Positions 1-7,010 of a stretch of DNA of 35,931 nucleotides are shown in pieces. The translations under genes were made by a program, and so were the position numbers. The stretch is from positions 1-35,931 of the forward strand of contig CADAKF010000003.1 in assembly GCA_902788415.1 (NCBI GenBank), written 5' to 3'. A model generated the notes under the pieces. The model saw only the letters and a list, made by a program, of their open reading frames with translations, was not told the DNA's origin and did not search any database. The stretch is from an uncultured bacterium (GTDB taxonomy: Bacteria; Verrucomicrobiota; Kiritimatiellia; RFP12; UBA1067). Positions within the stretch are counted from its first letter, which is position 1. Each line of letters opens with the position of its first letter.

Positions 1-615
1 GACGATGCAGTTGTAGGCCTCGCTCGTCAGCTTGTAGTTCTTCGAGCGGTCCATGCCGTAGTAGCGGCCCATCGCCGTGCCGATTACGGCGTTCCCGACC
101 GATGCGAGCTCGGTCTTGAGGCGCGCGATGTACTCAAGCGTCGAGCGCGGCGGCGTGTCACGCCCGTCCAGGAACGGATGCACCACAATCTTTCCCTCGG
201 GGAACTCGGCGCGCGCGCGCTTCATCAGCTTGAAGAGGTGCTCCTGGTGGGCATGGACGCCCTCGTCCTGCAAGAGCCCAAAGAAGTGGAACTGCGAGTT
301 GTTCTTCTTCCAGTTCGCGATGAGGTTCTTCCACTTCGGAGACTCGAAGAGCTCGCCAGACGAAAGACCGTCGTCGATGCGCTTCAGCTCCTGCACGACG
401 ATGCGCCCCGCGCCCATGTTGAGGTGACCGACCTCGGACGAGCCCTGGTAGCCGTCCGGCAGCCCCACCGCCTCGCCGCAGCAGTCCAGCAGACAATGCG
501 GATAGCGCGCGCGGATCTGGTCGATGACGGGCGTCTTCGCCCCGTACACCGAATTCCCCTCCTTGCGCGCGTTCACGCCCCAGCCATCGCGAATAATCAG
601 AACAACAGGTCTCAT
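1..615 (-). CDS. gpmI: 2,3-bisphosphoglycerate-independent phosphoglycerate mutase, N-terminal part (runs off the left edge)
   Basis: Manual translation of the minus strand from ATG 615 gives 205 codons that run off the window. The start MRPVVLIIRDGWG carries the metal-ligand Asp (D10) of the alkaline-phosphatase-like fold. GSSEVGHLNMGAGR (about 58-71) matches the catalytic-serine motif GNSEVGH of GpmI, so Ser60 should be the phosphorylated residue; the usual Asn before it is Ser here. HPFLDGRDTPP and AMGRYYGMDR belong to the inserted iPGM_N phosphotransferase domain. The enzyme interconverts 3- and 2-phosphoglycerate in cytoplasmic glycolysis, usually with Mn2+. AAGGAG (627-632) lies 11 nt upstream of the ATG, and an extended -10 element (643-651) precedes it. 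It follows the RND pump gene by 42 nt and seems to have its own promoter. Family assignment is very secure; the metal-binding C-terminal part is outside the window. Confidence 0.96.
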   Translation of the reverse strand, partial: MRPVVLIIRDGWGVNARKEGNSVYGAKTPVIDQIRARYPHCLLDCCGEAVGLPDGYQGSSEVGHLNMGAGRIVVQELKRIDDGLSSGELFESPKWKNLIANWKKNNSQFHFFGLLQDEGVHAHQEHLFKLMKRARAEFPEGKIVVHPFLDGRDTPPRSTLEYIARLKTELASVGNAVIGTAMGRYYGMDRSKNYKLTSEAYNCIV

Positions 616-642
616 TTTCTTTTTATCTCCTTGTAAAGTCGT

Positions 643-651
643 ATTATACCA
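643..651 (-). promoter_or_regulatory. Extended -10 promoter of gpmI
   Basis: The minus strand reads TGGTATAAT, a perfect extended -10 (TGn plus TATAAT), 27 nt before the gpmI ATG. No TTGACA-like box is seen 16-18 nt upstream. The expected start site near 636 would leave a leader of about 20 nt containing AAGGAG. Confidence 0.75.
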
Positions 652-657
652 AATTTG

Positions 658-3600
658 TCACTCCTTGACGCGCTCGCGGAGACGCTGGAAGAGCGCGTAG
701 AGCGCGGGAACGAAGACGATGCCGACGAAGGTCGCCGCGAGCATGCCGCCCATCGTGCAGATGCCGATCGCGCGCATCGCGCCCGCGCCGGCGGAGTGCG
801 CGAAGACGAGCGGCAGCACGCCGATGATGAAGCTCCACGCCGTCATCAGCACGGCCCGGTAGCGGAGGTTCGCGCCGTTCATCGCCGCCACGTTGATCTT
901 CCGCCCCGCCTCGTGGTCCTGCTTTGAAAACTCGACCATCAGGATCGCGTTCTTCGCCGCGAGGCCGATCAGCATCACACAGCCGAGCTGCGCGTAGACG
1001 GACGACTGCGTACCCGTGAGCCACAGCGCGAGATACGCGCCCGTCAGCGCGAAGACGACCGACAGCATCACCGAGGTCGGAATCGTCCAGCTCTCGTACT
1101 GCGCCACAAGGAAGAGGTAGGCGAAGAGCATCGCGAGCGCCATCAGCCAGAAGAGACGGCCCTCGTTCTCCTTCTCCTGCAGCTGCACCGGACCCCACTC
1201 AATGTCGAAGCCCTTCGGCTTTGGCATCGTCTCGACAAGATTCATCAGCTCAGATGACGACACGCCCGGCTCGGGGTTCACGTCGAACCACGCCGCCAGC
1301 ATCTTGTTGTAGCTCATCGTCTCGCGCGTGCCGCCGACGTACTCGAGGCGGCCGATGGACGAGAGCGGTACGGACTCGCCGGTCGGCGTCGGGATGCGGA
1401 TCGCCTCGACGTCCGCAACGCCTCCGCGGAAGTCGGGATCGTTCTGCAGCTTCACCTGGTAGACGCCGCCCTTCAGGTTGAAGTCGTTCACGTAGAAGGA
1501 CGCAAGCTTGTTCTGCAGCGTGGAGAACACAACCTTCGGCGTCAGCCCCAGCATCTCCGCCTTCTTTCGGTCCAGCTTGAGCTCGAGCTGCGGCGTCGCG
1601 CAGGTGAAACCGTGGACGGCCGAATGCACCTTCGGATTCTCCCGAAGCGCCTGAAGGAAGTCCTCAACCGCCACAAGCAGCTCCTCCGGCTCGCAGCCCG
1701 TGATTGAGCAGAAGTTGAAGCCGACGCCCGCCGACCCGCCGAGGCCCTTGATCGCCGCCGGCTGGCTGAAGAAGAACTCGGCCGACGGGATCTTCGCCGT
1801 CTCCGCGCGGAGCCGGTTCATGATGAAGTCAATCTGCAGTTCCGGATCCGTGCCGCGGTCGTCCCAGTGATCGAGGCGGATGAGACCGCCGCAGAGGTTC
1901 TCGCCCGAGCCCCACATACCGTTCGACCCGCAGCGGGACGACATTGACTGAATGCCCGGAATCGTCGTCACGATGTCGTGCAGCGCGTCCGTCACCTCGA
2001 TCGTGCGGTCCAGCGACTGCCCTTCAGCGAGACGCGCGTACCAGCTGATGTAGCCGCGGTCCTCCTTGGGGAGGAACGTCGTCGGGACGCGCCCCGAGAT
2101 CCACCACAGCACCGCGGCGACCGCGACGAGAACGAACACCGTCAGGAACGCGCGGCGGACGAAGAAGCGGACGAAGACGAGATAGATCCCGCGCGAGGCG
2201 TCCAGCGTCGCGTTGAACGGCCGGAACAGGTCGAAGCGCCGCGCCTTCGGCGGACGGAGCATGTACGCGCAGAGGACCGGCGAGAGGACGAGCGCGACGA
2301 CCGTCGACAGGAACAGCGCGATGCACATCGTCACCGCGAACTGCACGTACATCATGCCCGTCATGCCCGAGTAGAACGCGAGCGGCAGGTAGCACGCGAC
2401 CGTCACGAGCGTCGTCGCGATGATCGCGCCCGTGATCTGTCCCATCGACTTCGAGGCCGCCTCCTTCGGCGACAGGCCCTCGCGGATCATCAGCGCCTGG
2501 CAATTCTCCACGACAACAATCGCGTCGTCCACCAGCGAGCCGATGACGAGGATGAGCCCGAACATCGTCAGCACATTCAGCGTGTAGCCCATCGGATAGA
2601 GGAAGGCGAACGCGCCGAGCAGCGAAATCGGGATTGCGATCGCCGGCACAAACGTCGCCCGCCAGTCCTGAAGGAAGAGGTAGGTGATGAGAATGACGAG
2701 GATCAAGGCGATGACGAGCGTCTTGAATGTCTCCTTCAGGAAGACGAGCGTGAACGCAGTCGAGTCGTCCGCCAGCACGCCCTGCACGCCCGCCGGCATG
2801 CGCCCGATCCACTTGTCGACCTCGGCCTTCACGCGCGCCGCCGTCTCGACCGAGTTCGCGTCCGGCGACTTGTAGACCTCGAGGTAGACGACTGGATGCT
2901 CGTTGAAGCGCGAGCGGATCGTGTAGCCCTTGCAACCGAGCTCGACGCGCGCAACGTCCTTCACCAGGACCTGCGCGCCTGTCTCCGGATTCGAGCGGAT
3001 GACGATGTTCTCAAACTCCTCCTTCGTCTTGAGCCGTCCCCGCACGTTCAGCTTGAAGGTCAGATACTTGTTCGCGTACTCGCCGCCGACCGTACCCGCG
3101 GCGGCCTGGATGTTCTGGCTCTCGATCGCGCTCTTGATCTCGGAGATTTGGATGTTGAGCCCCGCGAGACGGATCGGATCGAGCCAGATGCGCATCGAGT
3201 AGGTGCGCCCCGAGGTCTCGACCTGGCCGACGCCGTCCAGGCGCGCGATCGCGTCCGCCACTTGCTTCTCGACGAAGTTGGAGAGCTCCATGATGTCCAT
3301 CTCGCGCCCGTCCGTGAGGAAGCAGTACATGACCATGCGGTCTTCGGGACGCTTCTTGACCGTGATGCCATTCTGCGTCACCTCCGTCGGCAGCTTCGGC
3401 TCGGCGCGCTTCACGGCGTTCTGGACGTTCATGAGCGCCACGTTGGACGGCGTCCCCGGACGAAACGTGCAGTAGCAGTTGTAGAGACCCTTGTTCGAGC
3501 AGTTTGACTTGTAGTACCAGATGTCCTCGACGCCGTTGATCTCGTCCTCGAGGATCGTCGCGACGGAATCCGAGAGGTCCTTCGTGCCGGCGCCCGTGTA

Positions 3601-3753
3601 CGTACACGAGACCGTGATCGTCACCGGCGTGATGTTCGGATACTCCGCGACCGGCATGCGCGAGAGGCAGATGCCGCCGCAGAGCGCAATCAGGATCGAG
3701 ACGACCCACGCCGCCCTCGGATGCTCGATGAAAACCTGGGAGATCGACCTCAT
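658..3753 (-). CDS. RND multidrug efflux pump, inner-membrane transporter (AcrB/HAE1 family)
   Basis: 1031 residues, the normal length for HAE1-family RND pumps. It starts MRSISQVFIEHP, then one membrane helix (about 13-31) and a periplasmic porter domain. The proton-relay pair of TM4 is present as D409-D410 in GSLVDDAIVVVEN, and the partner lysine of TM10 is K934 in GLAAKNAILMVEF, so the pump should be active. PNITPVTITVSCTYTGA and LPKEDRGYISWYARL are typical of the family. It should export hydrophobic or amphipathic compounds using the proton gradient. The gene lies 23 nt after its membrane-fusion partner, with two 7-bp repeats in the gap and only a weak ribosome-binding site. No TolC-type outer-membrane channel gene is adjacent, so that component must be encoded elsewhere. 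Substrate is unknown. Confidence 0.96.
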   Translation of the reverse strand: MRSISQVFIEHPRAAWVVSILIALCGGICLSRMPVAEYPNITPVTITVSCTYTGAGTKDLSDSVATILEDEINGVEDIWYYKSNCSNKGLYNCYCTFRPGTPSNVALMNVQNAVKRAEPKLPTEVTQNGITVKKRPEDRMVMYCFLTDGREMDIMELSNFVEKQVADAIARLDGVGQVETSGRTYSMRIWLDPIRLAGLNIQISEIKSAIESQNIQAAAGTVGGEYANKYLTFKLNVRGRLKTKEEFENIVIRSNPETGAQVLVKDVARVELGCKGYTIRSRFNEHPVVYLEVYKSPDANSVETAARVKAEVDKWIGRMPAGVQGVLADDSTAFTLVFLKETFKTLVIALILVILITYLFLQDWRATFVPAIAIPISLLGAFAFLYPMGYTLNVLTMFGLILVIGSLVDDAIVVVENCQALMIREGLSPKEAASKSMGQITGAIIATTLVTVACYLPLAFYSGMTGMMYVQFAVTMCIALFLSTVVALVLSPVLCAYMLRPPKARRFDLFRPFNATLDASRGIYLVFVRFFVRRAFLTVFVLVAVAAVLWWISGRVPTTFLPKEDRGYISWYARLAEGQSLDRTIEVTDALHDIVTTIPGIQSMSSRCGSNGMWGSGENLCGGLIRLDHWDDRGTDPELQIDFIMNRLRAETAKIPSAEFFFSQPAAIKGLGGSAGVGFNFCSITGCEPEELLVAVEDFLQALRENPKVHSAVHGFTCATPQLELKLDRKKAEMLGLTPKVVFSTLQNKLASFYVNDFNLKGGVYQVKLQNDPDFRGGVADVEAIRIPTPTGESVPLSSIGRLEYVGGTRETMSYNKMLAAWFDVNPEPGVSSSELMNLVETMPKPKGFDIEWGPVQLQEKENEGRLFWLMALAMLFAYLFLVAQYESWTIPTSVMLSVVFALTGAYLALWLTGTQSSVYAQLGCVMLIGLAAKNAILMVEFSKQDHEAGRKINVAAMNGANLRYRAVLMTAWSFIIGVLPLVFAHSAGAGAMRAIGICTMGGMLAATFVGIVFVPALYALFQRLRERVKE

Positions 3754-3760
3754 CTTAAAT

Positions 3761-3774
3761 TATCGCTTATCGCT
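3761..3774 (+). repeat. Two tandem heptamers between adaptor and pump genes
   Basis: TATCGCT occurs twice in direct tandem (3761-3767, 3768-3774), filling most of the 23-nt gap between the adaptor stop codon and the pump start codon. A short case, counted because longer 7-bp blocks occur elsewhere in the window. Confidence 0.5.
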
Positions 3775-3776
3775 GA

Positions 3777-4817
3777 TCAAGGCGCAGCCTTAACGACCAT
3801 CCCTTTGCGCACGCGGTGCGCACCGTCCGCGACGATCCGCTCGCCGACCTTGAGCCCCTTCTCAATGAAGACGAAGTCCCCGACGAGGTCACCGCGCGCA
3901 ATCGTGCGCCGCTCAGCCTTTCCCCCGTCGTCCAGCACCCAGACGTACGGGCCCTGCGTGTCCTGCAGGATAGCCGTCGGCGGAATCGCCGGACGCATCA
4001 CGCCCGCCTTCGAGGATACCGTCACCATCACCGTGCCGCCGACCTTAAGGAGCTTCTGCGGATTCTCGAACTTCGCATAGATCTGCACCGTGTCCGTCGA
4101 CTCGTCCGCGGCGTTCTCCATGTACTCCGTCATGCCGCCCGTCACCTTCGTCTCGCCGTCCGCCAGCGTCAGGTCGATGACCGCGTTCTCGCGGCTCGTG
4201 GACCACTTGGCGCGGAAGAGCTCGAGGAGCTCGCGGTTGGACATCGAGAAGCGGACGCGGATCGGATCCTGCTGGACGAGCGTGACCAGGGTCTCCGCGC
4301 CCTTGTTGACGTAGTTGCCCTTCGTCTTCTGCGTCGTGCCCAGCTTGCCCGCGATCGGCGCCACGATCGTGCAGTGCTCAAGGTCATCCTTTGCCGCCAC
4401 GAGCTCCGCCTGCGCCGCGGCAAATGCCGCGCGCGAACTGTCGCGCTGCGACAGCGCGTTGTCGACGGCGTCAAGCGACACGGCGCGCGTCTCCAGCAGC
4501 TTCTTGTGCCGCTCGTAGGAGAGCTCCGCGTACTTGACATTCGCCTTCATCTCCGCCAGCTTCGACTCGGCGTTCTTCACCGCCGCCTCATACTTCACGG
4601 GATCGATCCGGTAGAGCGCGTCGCCAGCCTTGACCTGCGAGCCGTCCTGAAAGCAGACCTCGCGGATCTCGCCAGAGACCTGCGGCACGACGTCCACCTT
4701 CTGGATGGCGACGATCTTCCCGGGATAGACCTTCTGCCGGAAGTCCGGCCGTTCCGACACCTCGGCGACCGGTAGCGCCAGTTCCGCCGCAGCAAGGAGA
4801 ATCGCCAGTGCGCTCAT
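3777..4817 (-). CDS. RND efflux membrane-fusion (periplasmic adaptor) protein
   Basis: 346 residues, HlyD/AcrA family. A short hydrophobic N-terminus (MSALAILLAAAELALP) can act as a secretion signal; no lipobox cysteine is seen. Next come the first half of the biotinyl-lipoyl-like domain (VVPQVSGEIREVCFQDGSQVKAGDALYRIDP, about 42-72), an alpha-helical hairpin (about 75-140), the second lipoyl half (IVAPIAGKLGTT) and the beta-barrel and membrane-proximal domains (IPPTAILQDTQGPYVWVL; DGAHRVRKGMVV). It should bridge the downstream RND pump to an outer-membrane channel. It starts one base after the stop codon of the upstream lipoprotein gene and ends 23 nt before the pump gene, so the three are probably co-transcribed. 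It is slightly shorter than AcrA (about 397 residues). Confidence 0.94.
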   Translation of the reverse strand: MSALAILLAAAELALPVAEVSERPDFRQKVYPGKIVAIQKVDVVPQVSGEIREVCFQDGSQVKAGDALYRIDPVKYEAAVKNAESKLAEMKANVKYAELSYERHKKLLETRAVSLDAVDNALSQRDSSRAAFAAAQAELVAAKDDLEHCTIVAPIAGKLGTTQKTKGNYVNKGAETLVTLVQQDPIRVRFSMSNRELLELFRAKWSTSRENAVIDLTLADGETKVTGGMTEYMENAADESTDTVQIYAKFENPQKLLKVGGTVMVTVSSKAGVMRPAIPPTAILQDTQGPYVWVLDDGGKAERRTIARGDLVGDFVFIEKGLKVGERIVADGAHRVRKGMVVKAAP

Positions 4818-4818
4818 T

Positions 4819-5739
4819 TCACTTCACCTCCATCGCAATCTTTTTCATGAGTGCCGCCTCATCGTCCGTCACGTAGTCAGGCTTGTAGCCGACCTCGGAG
4901 ACGTCGACGTCGAAGAGGGCCTTCGCCCACACGAGCGCCTGGAAGTACTCGCCCCTCCGTCCGAGATGGAAAACATCGCAGTTCGGCACCCACTTATTCT
5001 CCGCGTTCCGCTTGAAATGATCCTTCGGATCCTCGTAGCCGCCGCCCACGACATCCCCTCCGAGCGAGTTCTCCCCGTACTTGACCGGCAGCTGGCGGCG
5101 CCAGGCTTGCACGGCCGTTCCGAAGGGAATCACCTGCAGCCCGTACTGCTTCGCAAAGTCGCCGTAAGCCGCATGCAGCTTCGCGTACATTCCATTCTGG
5201 TCAATCCCCCACTTCGCGAGCCGCTTGTCCCAAGGCGTGTAGCTCCAAGTCTCCTGGACAACGATCTTCGCCTGCGGCGCGAGTTCGCGGATCTTCGTGA
5301 CCAGGTTGTCGCCGTACGGATGGTAGGACTCCTTCCGCCAGCTCTCGTGGCTGCCCTGCTGGATGGTGATGATGTCCCACTTCGTCCCCGCAACGACTTC
5401 GCGGAGGTTGCGGTGCGACTGAAAGACGATGCGCTTGCCGCGGTCGTACAGGTCGTAGGCGTAGGGACGGAAGTCGGCGGCCGTGTTGGTCACGTTCGCC
5501 CAATGGCGCTCCAGCGTGCAGCCGCCGATGTAGAGCGAGCCGATGTTCAGCTTGACGCCGCGGTCCTCCGCCAGCAGGGGCAGGTGGTTGAGCACGCAGA
5601 TGGAGAAGCTATTGCCAATCATCAGCACCTTCACCGTCTCCGCATCCGCGTTGGCCTTCTCCTCCGCAGACTTGCAGCCAGACGTCAGACAAACGCCAAA
5701 GGCCAACAGCCAGCCGCTAACAGCTAACGGCTTTTTCAT
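4819..5739 (-). CDS. SGNH/GDSL-hydrolase-like lipoprotein, DUF4886-like
   Basis: 306 residues. The N-terminus is a lipoprotein signal, with hydrophobic core WLLAFGV and lipobox LTSG-C (Cys22). KVLMIGNSFS (37-46) resembles block I of DUF4886/SGNH hydrolases with Ser44 as probable nucleophile; WDIITIQQGSHES resembles a later SGNH block; DVFHLGRRGEYFQALVW near the C-terminus offers the Asp-x-x-His pair. It is probably an envelope-anchored esterase or carbohydrate deacetylase, but the substrate cannot be read. The ATG overlaps the rlmI stop codon (ATGA), with AAGGAGG (5745-5751) inside the end of rlmI, so translation is coupled; the stop lies one base before the adaptor gene. Oddly, codons 3 to about 16 of the signal peptide coincide with six tandem 7-bp repeats (5692-5733). 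Confidence 0.82.
   Translation of the reverse strand: MKKPLAVSGWLLAFGVCLTSGCKSAEEKANADAETVKVLMIGNSFSICVLNHLPLLAEDRGVKLNIGSLYIGGCTLERHWANVTNTAADFRPYAYDLYDRGKRIVFQSHRNLREVVAGTKWDIITIQQGSHESWRKESYHPYGDNLVTKIRELAPQAKIVVQETWSYTPWDKRLAKWGIDQNGMYAKLHAAYGDFAKQYGLQVIPFGTAVQAWRRQLPVKYGENSLGGDVVGGGYEDPKDHFKRNAENKWVPNCDVFHLGRRGEYFQALVWAKALFDVDVSEVGYKPDYVTDDEAALMKKIAMEVK
5692..5733 (+). repeat. Six degenerate heptamers encoding a signal peptide
   Basis: Read on the plus strand, 42 bp divide into six 7-bp units: AACGCCA, AAGGCCA, ACAGCCA, GCCGCTA, ACAGCTA and ACGGCTT. Five of the six end in GCYA. The block equals 14 codons and encodes residues 3-16 of the lipoprotein signal. The unit resembles that at 29832-29866. 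Confidence 0.75.
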
Positions 5740-7010
5740 GACAACCTCCTTAAAATGACTCCTTTGAGATACAAACCTTCCGGAAAGTTCAGCGCGACGG
5801 GATGATCCGCGCCCTGACGCGTCCGCCCGACCATCTGAAAGTCACGACGCGCGTCGACCGCCGCCTCCGCGAGCACCTTGTCGAACAGGTCGGACGTCAT
5901 CGCGCCCGAGCAGGAGAACGTCGCCAGGATCCCGTTCGGCCTCAAGAGCTTCATCGCGAGGAGATTGATGTCCTTATAGCCCCGCGCCGCCTTCTCGACC
6001 TGCGACTTGGTCGCCGCGAACTTCGGCGGATCAAGGACGACAAGGTCGAACGCCTTCCCCTCGTCGCGGCACCTGCGCAAATACTGGAAGACATCCGCCT
6101 CGACAAAGTCAAACCGCCTCCCGTCTTTAGCCTCAGGCCCTCCGCCAAACGTCAGCTCGGCATTGCGCCGCGCAAGCTCCAGCGCGTCGCGGGAGATGTC
6201 GACCTGCGTCACGTGCTTCGCACCGCCCGCCGCGGCCGCGAGACCGAACCCGCCCGTGTAGCAGAAGCAGTTGAGCACCTCGCGGCCCTTCGCAAACGCC
6301 CCCACCGCGGCCCGCGCGTCGCGCTGATCAAGGTAAAAGCCGGTCTTGTGTCCTTTGCGCACATCGACAAAATACCGAATGTCCCCCTCTTTGATCTCAA
6401 TCAGCTCCGGCGGCTCTTCGCCGGTCAAACATTCCAATCCTTCCAAACACTTCAAGCCTTCCTTCGCCCGCACATCAACGTCCGTGCGCGCGGAAACGGA
6501 CAAGGGCGCGGCCCCTGCGGGGAAGTTCGCCATCAGCGACTGGACAATCTCGTCCTTCCAACGCTCCGCGCCCGCGCTTGTGAACTGGCAGATGACATGT
6601 CCGTTGTAATAGTCGGCAACCACGCCGGGGAGTCCGTCGGATTCGGCATTGATCACGCGACAGGCATTTGTCGTCGACTCCGGCGCAAAAAAAGCCGCAC
6701 GGCGCGAAATCGACAGCGCAACCAGCTCAGCGACGAAAGCGCCGTCCGGGACCCTCTTCGGGTCAAACGACAGCATCCTGACACGAATCTGGCTCGCCGG
6801 CGAATAGCTGCCGTACCCGAGCGTCTCGCCTTCGGCGCTTACGACCTCGACCGTCTCGCCAGAGAGTGGGGAAGCGGAATCCTTTCCGCTTCCAGCAAAG
6901 GCAACGTCCGCTATTGCCCCGCTAAAAACCCATGGATGGTGCTTGCGGACGCTGTAGTCCCTTTTCGGCCTTAGGCAAATCTTGTGCACATTCGCTAACA
7001 GCTCTCTCAC
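5736..7010 (-). CDS. rlmI: 23S rRNA m5C methyltransferase, RlmI-like
   Basis: 424 residues from GTG 7010, which overlaps the iorA stop codon; a second GTG at 6989 would give 417. An earlier in-frame ORF inside iorA is out-of-frame translation of iorA. RDYSVRKHHPWVFSGAI and YGSYSPASQIRVRML match the N-terminal PUA domain of E. coli RlmI. FVDVRKGHKTGFYLDQRDARAAV, VLNCFCYTGGFGLAAA (SAM-binding loop), FDLVVLDPPKFA and LATFSCSGAM form the Rossmann methyltransferase domain; the last should hold the catalytic cysteine. It should methylate a cytosine of 23S rRNA; RlmI or a sister SAM-dependent rRNA methyltransferase is possible. Two in-frame repeats interrupt it: the palindromic element near residue 40, giving GSGKDSASPLS, and two 18-bp repeats (6430-6465) giving GLKCLEGLECL. 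Its end carries the ribosome-binding site of the next gene. Confidence 0.9.
   Translation of the reverse strand: MRELLANVHKICLRPKRDYSVRKHHPWVFSGAIADVAFAGSGKDSASPLSGETVEVVSAEGETLGYGSYSPASQIRVRMLSFDPKRVPDGAFVAELVALSISRRAAFFAPESTTNACRVINAESDGLPGVVADYYNGHVICQFTSAGAERWKDEIVQSLMANFPAGAAPLSVSARTDVDVRAKEGLKCLEGLECLTGEEPPELIEIKEGDIRYFVDVRKGHKTGFYLDQRDARAAVGAFAKGREVLNCFCYTGGFGLAAAAGGAKHVTQVDISRDALELARRNAELTFGGGPEAKDGRRFDFVEADVFQYLRRCRDEGKAFDLVVLDPPKFAATKSQVEKAARGYKDINLLAMKLLRPNGILATFSCSGAMTSDLFDKVLAEAAVDARRDFQMVGRTRQGADHPVALNFPEGLYLKGVILRRLS
6430..6465 (+). repeat. Two 18-bp (four 9-bp) tandem repeats in rlmI
   Basis: Four 9-bp units, CATTCCAAT, CCTTCCAAA, CACTTCAAG and CCTTCCTTC, form two 18-bp copies that differ at several bases. 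In the minus-strand frame they encode the GLKCLEGLECL segment between the PUA and methyltransferase domains, where RlmI homologues vary. Confidence 0.6.
6865..6891 (-). repeat. Palindromic in-gene element, copy 1 (in rlmI)
   Basis: 27-bp unit whose core AAGCGGAATCCTTTCCGCTT (6872-6891) has two perfect 8-bp arms around a 4-base loop. Read in the rlmI frame it gives SGKDSASPL near residue 40, between GAIADVAFAG and GETVEVV. E. coli RlmI (from memory) has a few residues there. Confidence 0.9.

Noticed and set aside
1978-3507. Long plus-strand open frame opposite the RND pump
   Set aside because: Its product is Arg/Asp/His-rich low-complexity sequence typical of the antisense frame of a GC-rich gene; the minus strand encodes a complete RND pump.
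6865-6891. Palindromic elements as transcription terminators or CRISPR repeats
   Set aside because: All copies lie inside conserved genes with no T-run, are far apart and have no spacers; no cas gene is in the window.
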